Notes: generated from the sequence alone by a model not told the origin. DNA of 64,000 nucleotides from Chitinophaga eiseniae (GCF_900167135.1 NZ_FUWZ01000002.1:646651-710650); one strand, 5' to 3'. Counted from the stretch's first letter, positions 8,532-17,311 are shown. Translations and numbers: made by a program.

Positions 8532-9125
8532 ATGAAGATGACGACCGGATATGAGCCCATCCTGCAGAATGTAGCCAAACATATTGCACTTTCCGAAGGA
8601 GAAACCACCTTCTTTTGTTCGCTGTTGCAGGAGCGGCAGTACCACAAAAAGGAATACCTTCTCCGGGAAGGCGGCATCTGTAATCAGCTGGCCTTTCTCA
8701 CCAGCGGCTGTGTAAAAAGCTATCTGCTCGATCAGAAAAGCAACGAGCATATTTTAACCATCGCCATCGCCGACTGGTGGGTAGCCGACTATCAAAGCCT
8801 GGTTTTTGATACGCCTTCGGAATTGTTTATCGAAGCGGTGGAACCCACCACAGCATTGCTGTTGACGAAACCCGACCGGGAAATTCTTTTTACCCGGATA
8901 CCCCGCTTTGAACAGTACTTCCGGATACTTACCGAAAGGGCGTTTGCTGTGAGCCAGCAACGGATCACCGATATCCTGAGCTTACCGGCGGCAGCACGAT
9001 ATGAACAGTTCCTCCGGCGCTACCAGCGCATTGCGGCTTCCTTCAGCCAGCAACAGATTGCCTCTTTCATAGGTGTAACGCCGGCCTTCTTCAGCCGTAT
9101 GCTAAAGTCGAAGCGCTCTTCTTAA
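8532..9125 (+). CDS. Crp/Fnr-family transcriptional regulator
   Basis: The 197-residue protein has an N-terminal cyclic-nucleotide-binding-like barrel (FFCSLLQERQYHKKEYLLREG to about residue 115) and a C-terminal HTH (FSQQQIASFIGVTPAFFSRMLK). No FeS-type Cys cluster is present. The start is the ATG at 8532, 36 bp after the divergent start of the immunity-like gene. Bacteroidota proteins of this type often control a neighbouring oxidoreductase or hydrolase; the secreted cysteine hydrolase downstream is a possible target. Confidence 0.88.
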   Translation: MKMTTGYEPILQNVAKHIALSEGETTFFCSLLQERQYHKKEYLLREGGICNQLAFLTSGCVKSYLLDQKSNEHILTIAIADWWVADYQSLVFDTPSELFIEAVEPTTALLLTKPDREILFTRIPRFEQYFRILTERAFAVSQQRITDILSLPAAARYEQFLRRYQRIAASFSQQQIASFIGVTPAFFSRMLKSKRSS

Positions 9126-9134
9126 AATTTTTCC

Positions 9135-9167
9135 TGCCACTTGACCTATGTCAAGTGGCATTTTTTT
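9135..9167 (+). terminator. Intrinsic terminator after Crp-like gene
   Basis: The arm TGCCACTTGAC, a four-base loop, its complement and seven T residues begin 10 bp after the stop codon. Confidence 0.9.
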
Positions 9168-9233
9168 GTTTCTCCCCACCTTTGTCCTGTAAAGCGCTTT
9201 ACTTCTTTTCTGTTATTAAAATTTTCTCAGCTC

Positions 9234-9866
9234 ATGAACATACACCGCCTGCGGGTGTCCGTACTGGCACTCGTTTTACTGTTTCTTACAGGAAACGTAT
9301 TCGCACAAAACAAAAAATCAGATATGAAAAAACAAGCGCTCCTGATCATCGACGTACAAAATGATTATTTCAAAGGTGGTAAAATGGAGCTGGTGGGCCC
9401 CGATGCCGCCGCTGCCAACATCCGCCTGATAGCCGACAAGTGCCGCCAGGAAGGTATCCCGGTGATTTACATTCAACACAAAGCAGATCCCTCCGGCGGT
9501 TTCCTCATCGCCAATACGCCCGGCGCGGACATATACTCCGCGGTACAACCGCTCGCAGGTGAGAAAATCGTTGTAAAACATTATCCTAACAGTTTCCGGG
9601 AAACGGAGCTGCTGGCACACCTGCAGCAGACCGGCATTACAGACCTGATCATTACCGGTATGATGACCCATGCCTGTGTAGACGCTACCACCCGGGCAGC
9701 CAAAGACTACGGGTTTAACTGCACCGTGGTTACCGACGCCTGTGCCACCAGGGACCTGGAAGTTAACCGGCAGACCGTTCCTGCCGCAGAAGTACAGCGG
9801 TCCCTGATGGGCGCCCTGGGCTTCTTTTACGCCAGCATCGTCAACACACAGGCTTATTTACAATAA
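9234..9866 (+). CDS. Isochorismatase-like cysteine hydrolase with signal peptide
   Basis: The 210-residue protein belongs to the isochorismatase/nicotinamidase superfamily. It shows the catalytic triad Asp (IIDVQNDYF), Lys (VVKHYPNSF) and Cys (THACVDATTR), plus the TDACATRD segment. From ATG 9234 it begins with an apparent signal peptide ending in NVFAQ. The substrate (a ureido acid, amide or isochorismate) cannot be assigned. An internal ATG at 9324 (MKKQALLII) would give the usual cytosolic length, so export is not certain. Confidence 0.85.
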   Translation: MNIHRLRVSVLALVLLFLTGNVFAQNKKSDMKKQALLIIDVQNDYFKGGKMELVGPDAAAANIRLIADKCRQEGIPVIYIQHKADPSGGFLIANTPGADIYSAVQPLAGEKIVVKHYPNSFRETELLAHLQQTGITDLIITGMMTHACVDATTRAAKDYGFNCTVVTDACATRDLEVNRQTVPAAEVQRSLMGALGFFYASIVNTQAYLQ

Positions 9867-10230
9867 GTCCTCCTTCAAAAAACAAGCAGCGTTATACGGG
9901 TATAACGTTGCTTATTTTTACATTTACAGCAGAAATATGCTATTATGATTCCCGATAACTTCACAAACGAACAACGCCCCAGAGAGTTTGATAAGCCCCC
10001 TAAAAACCAACAATGCTGCTATCCGGAATATGTTCATGGTGGCCGATCTTGAAAAATGCTTCGATCACATTGGAGAGCAAAGGGGGATCAATGAAATATT
10101 CAGCCTGAAGGAGGAACTGGAAAAAATCCTACCTTAAGTTCACTTTTCAAAAATCAGCACCACGGCCGGCCAGGTAAGCACCACCGTGGTACCGTTTTTT
10201 GCTGCACTATGTGTTTACATGCTAATGCTG
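9867..10230. other. Intergenic region with terminator and ORF remnant
   Basis: A hairpin at 9884-9913 (AAGCAGCGTTATA with its complement, one G-T pair) followed by TATTTTT terminates the hydrolase gene. A frame at 10030-10137 encodes MFMVADLEKCFDHIGEQ and ends ELEKILP after 35 residues. It extends upstream without a good start, and looks like the tail of a decayed gene. Nothing else is recognised. Confidence 0.5.
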
Positions 10231-10761
10231 TTATGCATTACCGGCGGCATTGTACTTTTCTTCATCTGTTGTCATCGGTCTTCCGGTTTTATTTGGCTGG
10301 CCTTTTCCTGTAGTGATAAGGCTGTGCAGGCTTTCCTGTATATAATGCTTCCAGCCGTTGATGCAAACGTCGTAGCATTCATAGTCAGGTACCAACCCAT
10401 CGTGTACGAAGTGTAGTTTAGTCTTCCCGTTTTCTTTTGTAATATCGAAGACAATGCGGGTATTCACCCATTCTGCTTTATCGTTTTCGGACCCGTTATG
10501 TATAACATGCTCTCCGAAGAGACCGGGCCTGAATTGATTTTCCAGCACCAGCCAGACAACTTTTCTGTCAGGGACCGATTCTATTAACTCCATTCTTGAA
10601 CGATGGATGTCCTCAAAATGATAATCGAAGACGTCTCCTGCCTTGCTTGTACCTCCTTTTATTTCCTCCGACCACCAGGCGCGGGGATCTGTAACGGCTT
10701 TATATACTTCGGAAGGAGATTGATCTACCAGCAGGGTGGTAGCGAAATTCTGATCTGCCAT
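10231..10761 (-). CDS. SRPBCC/AHSA1-like protein
   Basis: The 176-residue protein has the START-like AHSA1 pattern: TTLLVDQSPSEVYKAVTDPRAWWSEEIKGG at the N-terminus, then beta strands with VVWLVLENQF and IVFDITKENGKTKLHFVHDGL, and a final helix CINGWKHYIQESLHSL. Members bind hydrophobic ligands in a helix-grip fold or act as Aha1-like cochaperone relatives; the ligand is unknown. The C-terminal ~25 residues are a polar extension. A perfect 28-bp palindrome lies 37 bp upstream. Confidence 0.85.
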   Translation of the reverse strand: MADQNFATTLLVDQSPSEVYKAVTDPRAWWSEEIKGGTSKAGDVFDYHFEDIHRSRMELIESVPDRKVVWLVLENQFRPGLFGEHVIHNGSENDKAEWVNTRIVFDITKENGKTKLHFVHDGLVPDYECYDVCINGWKHYIQESLHSLITTGKGQPNKTGRPMTTDEEKYNAAGNA

Positions 10762-10798
10762 AATGCATGATTTTGTTTTGTTAGACGGATGATGTTAC

Positions 10799-10826
10799 AA
10801 TTAAGTAACCGATCGGTTACTTAATT
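10799..10826. promoter_or_regulatory. Perfect 28-bp palindrome, TetR-like operator
   Basis: The half-site is AATTAAGTAACCGA and its exact complement follows with no spacer; the core AACCGATCGGTT resembles operators of TetR/AcrR-type repressors. It lies between the divergent SRPBCC gene (start 10761) and VOC gene (start 10972). No TetR-family gene is present in the window near it, so a regulator would act from elsewhere. Confidence 0.65.
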
Positions 10827-10971
10827 TTCGATTCGAAGGTATCATCTTAACAGCATTTACAACCAGTGCGTAATGGACATTCTTACGGGGCAATTTTGAC
10901 ATTCTTTTATTCCTGCTGACATAACGCTGTCACCATCCGTGTTTTTCTTCGCACTACTAAAAACATTGATT

Positions 10972-11367
10972 ATGAATTTTTCTTCAGCCCGTATTATCAC
11001 CGCTGATATCAAGCGACTCGTTCAGTTTTATGAGCATGTTACCGGAACACCCGCGAACTGGTATACAGATGACTTCGCTGAACTACGCACTTCTTTAGCC
11101 ACGCTGGCTATCGGAAGCACCAGAACATTACAATTATTCGGGGGAGACGAGGTGGCTACGGCTGCCAGCAACCGATCTGTTATCATCGAATTCAGGGTAA
11201 CAGATGTTGATAAAAATTATGAAGCGTTGGCTGCCTTCATGGGTAATGCGGTTGTACAGCCACCAACAACGATGCCCTGGGGTAACCGGTCATTGTTATT
11301 CAGAGACCCGGATGGCAATCTTATTAACTTTTTTACACCGGTGACAGCAGAAGCGAAGAAAAGGTAG
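10972..11367 (+). CDS. VOC/glyoxalase-family protein
   Basis: The 131-residue protein has a glyoxalase/bleomycin-resistance fold: MNFSSARIITADIKRLVQFYEHVTG at the N-terminus and the RSLLFRDPDGNLINFFTPV signature at the C-terminus. ATG 10972 was chosen because the longer frame adds an atypical hydrophobic stretch. Substrate unknown; the usual metal-binding His positions are not obvious. It is divergent from the SRPBCC gene and may share the palindromic operator. Confidence 0.85.
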   Translation: MNFSSARIITADIKRLVQFYEHVTGTPANWYTDDFAELRTSLATLAIGSTRTLQLFGGDEVATAASNRSVIIEFRVTDVDKNYEALAAFMGNAVVQPPTTMPWGNRSLLFRDPDGNLINFFTPVTAEAKKR

Positions 11368-11414
11368 GAGAAGCAGATTAACAGCGATGGGATGAGCAAT
11401 TTGTATTTGTCCGG

Positions 11415-11468
11415 AAGCGGCTTGCTGCCATGGGGCGTGATGGCCGCAGCTCGCAAGCCGCTTTTTTT
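11415..11468 (+). terminator. Intrinsic terminator
   Basis: An 11-bp stem (AAGCGGCTTGC with its complement, 27-base loop) followed by a T run lies 48 bp after the VOC gene and just before the convergent gene at 11490. Confidence 0.8.
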
Positions 11469-11489
11469 ATGCAACAGGTTTTCGAAAAT

Positions 11490-12197
11490 TTACTCTTCTC
11501 CTTCAACAACCGGTTGTTTTGTTTTTTTATCAATAGCTATCGTCTTCGAATCCGGCAAGGTAATACGAAGCAGCTCTTCGCTGTTATCAACGACCATTGA
11601 GCCTTTGGGGATAATATAGCTCCCAATTACATGTTCAGTGGACAATGTCCCGGAGACAAACCGGCCATCCTTCGTAAGGACGATATATCCTGTACAGGGC
11701 CATCCAAGCACCTGCTGGTCACGGGCCAGCAAAATGTCCCATCCATAATAGGCATTTTCTGCTATACGCTTCACCTCCAGATTTAAAAAGCGGGCAGGCT
11801 TCGATAAATTGGCTCCCTGAATATCTGTTAGCTGTGCCTGCTGCCTGTTGCCCATATCAAAATCAAAATTATAAAAAACGGTATCTCCTGCCGACAGGGC
11901 GATACCGGCAACGGTCTCCGGCTGTTTTAAAATAACCGTGTGTTCCTTTTCCTTTTGCCGGTACTCCCGGTTCGCTATGCTGTCATTGATAGCTTCTTTC
12001 ACCGATACCCATCCAAATACGAGAAATGGAAACAGGAGTGGCGCCGCGCCAATACCTGACATCCATCTCAGCCAGGGCTTGTTCTTGCGGCGGAGACAGA
12101 CCCAGAGCAGCAAAAGCCCTGCCGGCAGGGTGATGTACCAGAGGATGAAAGCGGTAAAAATTAAATAGTTGCCGAAAGGCCCAAATTTAAAGTCCAT
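11490..12197 (-). CDS. Hypothetical membrane protein
   Basis: The 235-residue protein has two N-terminal membrane helices (about residues 10-33 and 46-68) with a basic KNKPWLRW loop between them, then a polar region of about 160 residues beginning with a Lys/Glu-rich segment (REYRQKEKEH). The soluble part looks all-beta and has no recognisable motif. It is followed by a terminator shared with the VOC gene. Function unknown. Confidence 0.65.
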   Translation of the reverse strand: MDFKFGPFGNYLIFTAFILWYITLPAGLLLLWVCLRRKNKPWLRWMSGIGAAPLLFPFLVFGWVSVKEAINDSIANREYRQKEKEHTVILKQPETVAGIALSAGDTVFYNFDFDMGNRQQAQLTDIQGANLSKPARFLNLEVKRIAENAYYGWDILLARDQQVLGWPCTGYIVLTKDGRFVSGTLSTEHVIGSYIIPKGSMVVDNSEELLRITLPDSKTIAIDKKTKQPVVEGEE

Positions 12198-12256
12198 AAG
12201 ATTTGTTTTACCCGGCTGCTCCCCGGGGAGATGTTAACAGACTATCACCAACACTA

Positions 12257-12532
12257 TCAGGCTGGTATTGTCAGTGCTATAACAAAACCACTGTCTGCCA
12301 TATATGTTATTTCTACAGGTCTTCCGATCAGCTGCTTATAGTTAGATGGAGTTACACTCGTTATCCCGGCTGGATGTCCCCAGCTATGATATACCATAAA
12401 GGTATCCGTTTGTATATAGGACGCAGGTATTTCGTCCGGCGCCAGCATAATCCGGACCGTAGTAGTCTTTGTTCTATGCCCTGAATGCTCCAGCATTGCA
12501 TTCACCACCGTGTTTCGCCTGATAATTTTCAT
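12257..12532 (-). CDS. Hypothetical small protein
   Basis: A 91-residue frame starting at ATG 12532, 8 bp after the stop of the small membrane-protein gene 12541-12750, so the two read as an operon. It is rich in Thr and Val with segments ASYIQTDTFMVYHSWG and GRPVEITYMADSGFV. No domain is recognised. The tight spacing and sensible composition support it being real. Confidence 0.5.
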   Translation of the reverse strand: MKIIRRNTVVNAMLEHSGHRTKTTTVRIMLAPDEIPASYIQTDTFMVYHSWGHPAGITSVTPSNYKQLIGRPVEITYMADSGFVIALTIPA

Positions 12533-12540
12533 GTTGCCCT

Positions 12541-12750
12541 TTATCGCGGCCGTTCGTGGCGGTATGACATTAACAATGAAAAATACAATGGTAACAGAAT
12601 AGCACCTATTGCTACCTCTATCTGGCCGCATATAAGGCCAAAGACCAACGCTCCCAGCATCATTACAAGGCAGATATCCCGGAAGTTGTTGGCTATTTTT
12701 TTCTTTATCTTTTGTAATTCCCTTTCCGTAATTGTTTCAACAACTATCAT
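12541..12750 (-). CDS. Small membrane protein
   Basis: The 69-residue protein has a basic N-terminal helix (ERELQKIKKKIANNFRD) and two hydrophobic helices (about 27-42 and 45-61). It is the first gene of a two-gene unit with 12257-12532. The family is not recognised. Confidence 0.5.
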   Translation of the reverse strand: MIVVETITERELQKIKKKIANNFRDICLVMMLGALVFGLICGQIEVAIGAILLPLYFSLLMSYRHERPR

Positions 12751-12881
12751 TTTACAATTTTATCCGTCGATGCACTATAAAAATAGGCAGATTACGCAGG
12801 CTGTATATACCTGAATACAGGGATTTTTGCCGTATAGGGCCGACAATACCCCCATAAACGGGGATATTATCGGGATAAAAC

Positions 12882-13805
12882 CTAAACTTTCAGCACTATC
12901 TTTCCAAACACCCGGCCAGACTCCAGTCTTTTGTGGGCGTCCGCAGCTGCTGAAAGCGGGTACACATTGTCAATCACCGCGGTGATCTTACCCTGTACTG
13001 CCAGGGCAAATATGGCTGCAATAGCTGTCATCAGCTGGTTGTCTGCAACCGCATGGAGGCTGAGGAAGGAAATTGCCAGCGATTTTTGGAACAATGTCAC
13101 CAGCGGCATCGCAAAATCGGGCAGGGGAAAGCCTCCTGCAACGCCATTGAGCACATACCGGCCATTAGGTTTCAGCCTGTGAAGGAAAGAGGCGACGTCA
13201 TTCCCGGCAACAGCATCAATGATCAGATCATATTCCTGGTCGCCGTTATCAAAATGCTGCACCCCTAATGCCGACAGCATAGCGCGCTTTTCAGGCGAGG
13301 ACGTAGCGGCCGTCACCCGTGCGCCGTTCACCATGGCCAGTTGGACCGTCATCGTACCTATTCCGCCGCCGGCGCCTCTCACCAATATTTGTTCTCCTTT
13401 CCCATAGTGGCCGCGTAACAGGGAAAAATGCGCTACCAACGCATTAATACCTAATGCCACGGCATCTGCTGAAGACAGCGCATCCGGTATTTCAGCAATG
13501 CTGGTCACGTCAGCCACCACCTGCGTTGCATAACCGCCATTATTTACTTTGGCAAATACCCGTTTCCCTATCCATTCCGCCGCTCCGCCAGTAACGGTCC
13601 CTGCCACCTCCACACCGGGCACAAACCCTACAGGGGACAATCCAGGTATTACCCCCTTCCTGAGGAGTACGTCCACTAATCCAACACCACAGGCTTCTAC
13701 GGCAACAAGTACCTGTCCGGCGCCGGCAAGGGGAAGCTCCACGGTTTCAACATGCAGCTCCTCCGGCCCGCCAAACGCGTTAATACTGATTACTTTAACT
13801 GACAT
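12882..13805 (-). CDS. Zinc-independent quinone oxidoreductase-like MDR protein
   Basis: The 307-residue medium-chain dehydrogenase/reductase starts at ATG 13805 (MSVKVISINAFGGPEELHVETVELP). It has the quinone-reductase N-terminal fold, a nucleotide-binding GAGGGIGTMTVQLA motif near residue 140, and no structural-zinc Cys lobe. It would reduce enones or quinones with NAD(P)H. The divergent HxlR gene at 13928 is the likely regulator, a common pairing for electrophile-responsive reductases. Confidence 0.88.
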   Translation of the reverse strand: MSVKVISINAFGGPEELHVETVELPLAGAGQVLVAVEACGVGLVDVLLRKGVIPGLSPVGFVPGVEVAGTVTGGAAEWIGKRVFAKVNNGGYATQVVADVTSIAEIPDALSSADAVALGINALVAHFSLLRGHYGKGEQILVRGAGGGIGTMTVQLAMVNGARVTAATSSPEKRAMLSALGVQHFDNGDQEYDLIIDAVAGNDVASFLHRLKPNGRYVLNGVAGGFPLPDFAMPLVTLFQKSLAISFLSLHAVADNQLMTAIAAIFALAVQGKITAVIDNVYPLSAAADAHKRLESGRVFGKIVLKV

Positions 13806-13927
13806 ATAATTGGGTTTTAATGCAGCCAAAGGTATTTCGACGGGTGCTTCGCCAGGGCATTGATTACCTGCAGGCAACTGATTGCCGATTGGTAACCGGT
13901 CAGAATAATGAGTAACTTACCTGTTAT

Positions 13928-14383
13928 ATGAAGAAGAAAGACAGTATTGAACCCATCGCCGAATGTTCCTACAACCGGCTAGCCATTATGGATGCCGTAG
14001 CGATGCTGTCCGGCAAATGGAAAATACCGGTTTTATGTGCGTTGATGCAGCATGGCAACCTTTGTTTCCTGGATATTGTTAGGCATGTCCATGGTATATC
14101 CGCCAAAACGCTGACGAAGGAATTACGCGAAATGGAATCCAACCAGCTGGTAACGCGAACAGTATTGAACACACGTCCTGTAACAGTGGAATATGCCCTA
14201 ACAGATTATGGCAGAACACTGGACAAAACAATCTTCGAACTCCTGGCCTGGGGACTGGTCCACCGTAAACGCCTGATGGGAAAAGATACCCTGGGCGAAA
14301 AAAGCGCCCTGAGCTATTTCGCGGAAATGCAGCAGGACTGGCCGGTGAACCGGGGCCGGGAGAAAGTCGTTAAGGTTGGTTAA
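13928..14383 (+). CDS. HxlR-family transcriptional regulator
   Basis: The 151-residue protein has the HxlR signature (CSYNRLAIMDAVAMLSGKWKIPVLCAL, then ISAKTLTKELREMESNQLVTR and VEYALTDYGRTL). The sensor-type Cys is at about residue 14. It is divergent from the oxidoreductase gene, separated by 122 bp. Its last 14 bp overlap the 3' end of the convergent propeller gene, unusual enough that transcripts of the two could interfere. Confidence 0.9.
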   Translation: MKKKDSIEPIAECSYNRLAIMDAVAMLSGKWKIPVLCALMQHGNLCFLDIVRHVHGISAKTLTKELREMESNQLVTRTVLNTRPVTVEYALTDYGRTLDKTIFELLAWGLVHRKRLMGKDTLGEKSALSYFAEMQQDWPVNRGREKVVKVG

Positions 14384-15425
14384 ACCTCGTTATGGTATTA
14401 CCATCATAACGATACACGCCATCTACAGCACCAAACCAGATATTCCCATTATCATCTTCCAAGATCCCGAAAAACATGGGTTGATATGTTAATTCAGTAG
14501 CCGCCGGCTTTTTATCAGACAGCGACTTCTCATCATATCGGGAAAGTGCCCAGGCTCGATTGTACAGGAACTTCCCGTCATACCCGGGAAGCGCCAAAGC
14601 CTGACTGCTTTTCCTTTCTGCACTGGTCCAGATATTCCCTTTTTTATCCTCCATTACATAACCAACGAACTTCTGTATGAAATTGGTAAATGTACTGCCA
14701 TCATAGCGCCAAAGACCATCCGCGCCACCCAGCCAGATATTGCCTTTTTTATCCTCGATAATAGAACGAACATTTTTAAAAGGTTTGCTCTCATGGGCGA
14801 AAACGGCAAATGTTTTTCCGTCATAGATGAAGGTATTGCCTCTCGTGGCAAACCAGAACCTGCCCCTTTTGTCTTCAATGATAGCATTCACTTCATAAGC
14901 GGGCCTTTTAGAAAAGGTTTTCCCTGACCGGTCCTCATTCATCGCATCTCCATGGATGATATAATTCCTGAAGGACTTCCCGTCGTAACAGCTGACGCCT
15001 CCAAAAACACCGAACCAGACATTCCCTTTTTTATCTTCATAAATGCTAACTACATCATTATTAAGCAGTCCGTCGCCGATGGTGAAGTGTTGAAAGGATT
15101 TCCCGTCGTAATAATAGACACCTGAACCAATGGAGCCGAACCAATAATTTCCTTTACTATCTTCCAGAACAGAAAAAAAACGGGCCGAACTCACTTTACC
15201 GGTAATATTGGTAAAAGATTTTCCGTCATACCGAAAAATACCATCAAAGGCAGCCATCCAAATATTCCCCTTCCTGTCTTGTATAATGTTTCGGGTGATC
15301 TTTTGAGGTCCGTGGTTGGTAGTTGCCCCTTGGGTTCCGGCGTTCTTTCCTGCTGGTTGACTTTGGGCACGGGAGAAGGCAAAAACAGTCATTAAGAATA
15401 AAACACAAGCATTAATATACCTCAT
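14370..15425 (-). CDS. Secreted two-component-regulator-type propeller protein
   Basis: The 351-residue protein has an N-terminal signal peptide (VFAFSRAQSQ) and seven repeats of about 42-50 residues of the Reg_prop type, each built on ED-x-KGN-x-W-F-G then RYDGK-S-F. Seven repeats would close one seven-bladed propeller. In hybrid two-component sensors such propellers are fused to kinases; here the propeller stands alone with no membrane or kinase domain. The divergent gene at 15612 encodes a membrane winged-helix protein, which could be the signalling partner. A decayed paralogue lies at 16731-17311. Confidence 0.85.
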   Translation of the reverse strand: MRYINACVLFLMTVFAFSRAQSQPAGKNAGTQGATTNHGPQKITRNIIQDRKGNIWMAAFDGIFRYDGKSFTNITGKVSSARFFSVLEDSKGNYWFGSIGSGVYYYDGKSFQHFTIGDGLLNNDVVSIYEDKKGNVWFGVFGGVSCYDGKSFRNYIIHGDAMNEDRSGKTFSKRPAYEVNAIIEDKRGRFWFATRGNTFIYDGKTFAVFAHESKPFKNVRSIIEDKKGNIWLGGADGLWRYDGSTFTNFIQKFVGYVMEDKKGNIWTSAERKSSQALALPGYDGKFLYNRAWALSRYDEKSLSDKKPAATELTYQPMFFGILEDDNGNIWFGAVDGVYRYDGNTITRFNQP

Positions 15426-15611
15426 AATATATTTATTTAATATTAATAATTACTGAACGGTTCCTTTAAGTATTTTTGGTAAACACCAGAACATTTTTTT
15501 ACTTTTCATAGCCTATCAACGTTGATCCATCGAAATTACTTTGAGATCTTCAGCGCGGAGAATCCAGACTGTAAATAGAATTGTAAACTTTGTAAATAAA
15601 AGCTTGACACT

Positions 15612-16508
15612 ATGCATCTTAGTCAACATTTCTTCACCGGGAAACGCAAATACCTGTTGGGGCTGGTCCTCTTCCTGGTGAGCGCCGGCATCTGCGTGGC
15701 TTTCAGTATGGAGGACAGTGATGATTTTGATATCTCCAGAAGGGAAGTACTACTCCGCAGGATCGGACATGAATTGCTTTTACAGTCGGGTGATAGTACG
15801 TCGAGGGTACTCCCGGTAAAAAAGATCACAGCCAATGAATACCAGATCAGGTTTGAAAATGATCTTACATTTCAACCGGACTCGCTGGTAAATACTACCC
15901 GGCGTTTATTGGCCCGGGACCCACTGGCACATAATTATGTGGTTAATGTGCTGAACTGCAGCAATGCCAGCGTCGTCTACGGATATGCTATCGCCCAAAA
16001 CAGGAAAGATGATATTGTGGCCTGCACAGGCAGAAAGCAACCCACAGCCTGTTACATGATTAACATTAAATTTAAGTCGCAGGGCATAAACATCGCCAAC
16101 AGCCGGTATCTTTTAGGAAGCCTGCCATTTTTAGCACTTCTTGGTTTTCTTTTTTGGAGACCGGTTAAGCCACGGAAAGTGGTACCAGAGAATAGTCAGC
16201 CTACAGGCATGATTACTTTAGGTGCAGTTTCGTTTGACGCACCGCACCGCAAGCTGATCATCCATGGAAAGACTATAGATTTAACCGGAACCGAAACCCG
16301 TGTGCTGCATATTTTCGCCTTGTCACCCAATGAAATTATCGAGAGAAGTCGTCTGCAAAAAGAGATATGGGAAGATGAAGGCGTTATCGTAGGACGTAGC
16401 CTGGATATGTTCATATCAAAACTCAGGAAAAAACTGGAACCAGATCCGGGTGTCAGGATTGTTGTGGTACGTGGGAAAGGGTATAGGCTGGAAGTTGGTG
16501 GGGCGTAA
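15612..16508 (+). CDS. Membrane-anchored OmpR/PhoB-type winged-helix protein
   Basis: The 298-residue protein has a first membrane helix at about 12-32, an extracytoplasmic region of about 130 residues with several Cys (VLNCSN, VACTG, ACYMI), a second helix at about 168-186 and a C-terminal winged helix (ITLGAVSFDAPHRKL to RGKGYRLEV) with the DNA-recognition segment VGRSLDMFISKLRKKLEPD. It therefore senses outside and binds DNA from the membrane, like ToxR or CadC but with the DNA domain at the C-terminus. Its neighbours are propeller genes on both sides. Confidence 0.85.
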   Translation: MHLSQHFFTGKRKYLLGLVLFLVSAGICVAFSMEDSDDFDISRREVLLRRIGHELLLQSGDSTSRVLPVKKITANEYQIRFENDLTFQPDSLVNTTRRLLARDPLAHNYVVNVLNCSNASVVYGYAIAQNRKDDIVACTGRKQPTACYMINIKFKSQGINIANSRYLLGSLPFLALLGFLFWRPVKPRKVVPENSQPTGMITLGAVSFDAPHRKLIIHGKTIDLTGTETRVLHIFALSPNEIIERSRLQKEIWEDEGVIVGRSLDMFISKLRKKLEPDPGVRIVVVRGKGYRLEVGGA

Positions 16509-16530
16509 ACAAATGATTCAAACCAAACCC

Positions 16531-16568
16531 AAAAGGACAGGATGGTATAACCGTTCTGTCCTTTTTGT
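16531..16568 (+). terminator. Intrinsic terminator
   Basis: AAAAGGACAG and its complement around a 15-base loop, followed by T residues, begin 22 bp after the winged-helix gene. Confidence 0.85.
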
Positions 16569-16730
16569 TATCGCCCAGCCTCCCCCGGGAGGAGATTTCG
16601 GCTATCTTATATTACTGTTTACTATTTATTTACAAAGGTTACATTTCTATTTACAGTCCAAATCCCCGCACCGAAAAATATCAAAGTAATATTGCCGGAT
16701 CAATTTTGATAGGATATAAAAATTAAAGAA

Positions 16731-17311
16731 ATGATGAAACACGTACACGTATATATTTTTCTATTAATATCTATTTTTCACCCTTCCTGTGGACAAAACC
16801 ACCCAAACGCACCACAGGATCATGTCAAGTCCGGATTGCTACCGGGGATGGGCCTTGCTTTTATGATGGAAAAACATTTACCGTTTTAAAAAATAAGGAT
16901 GGCAAAGCATTTAAAAACGTTTGGTCAATCATCGAAGATAAAAAAGGAAATATTTGGTTTGGTGACGTTGATGGTCTTTGGCGCTATGACGGCAGCACCT
17001 TTACAAAGGTGTCGCAGCGGGGGGCTTATGCTATTCTCGAAGATAAAAAAGGAAACATCTGGACTTCTGGTGAAGTAAACGTTCACGTCTGGGCACTTTC
17101 TCGTTATGACGCAAAATCCTTGTACAATGAAAAGCCTGCCGTAACAGAAATTAAATCAGGAGGAAGAATGGATTTTCTGGGGATATTGGAAGATAACGAT
17201 GGCAGTATCTGGTTTGGATCCGGCGGCGGGGTGCATCGTTATGATGGAAAGACCTTTACAGACTTCTTTGTTCCCATTGTTATCCACAACATATTTCAGC
17301 TGAAATATTGA
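16731..17311 (+). pseudogene. Decayed paralogue of the propeller protein
   Basis: A signal sequence MMKHVHVYIFLLISIF and a Cys-containing start are followed by a stop at 16887-16889. In another frame the sequence continues from about 16833 with FYDGKTFTV, IIEDKKGNIWFG, DGLWRYDGSTFT, ILEDKKGNIWTS and ILEDNDGSIWFG, the same repeats as residues ~200-351 of the intact protein at 14370-15425. The first four blades are missing. An internal deletion plus frameshift explains this; the 3' part remains open to 17311. Confidence 0.8.

Noticed and set aside
12541..12750. Toxin-antitoxin pair with 12257-12532
   Set aside because: Spacing and size fit, but neither protein shows a toxin or antitoxin motif; kept only as hypothetical genes.
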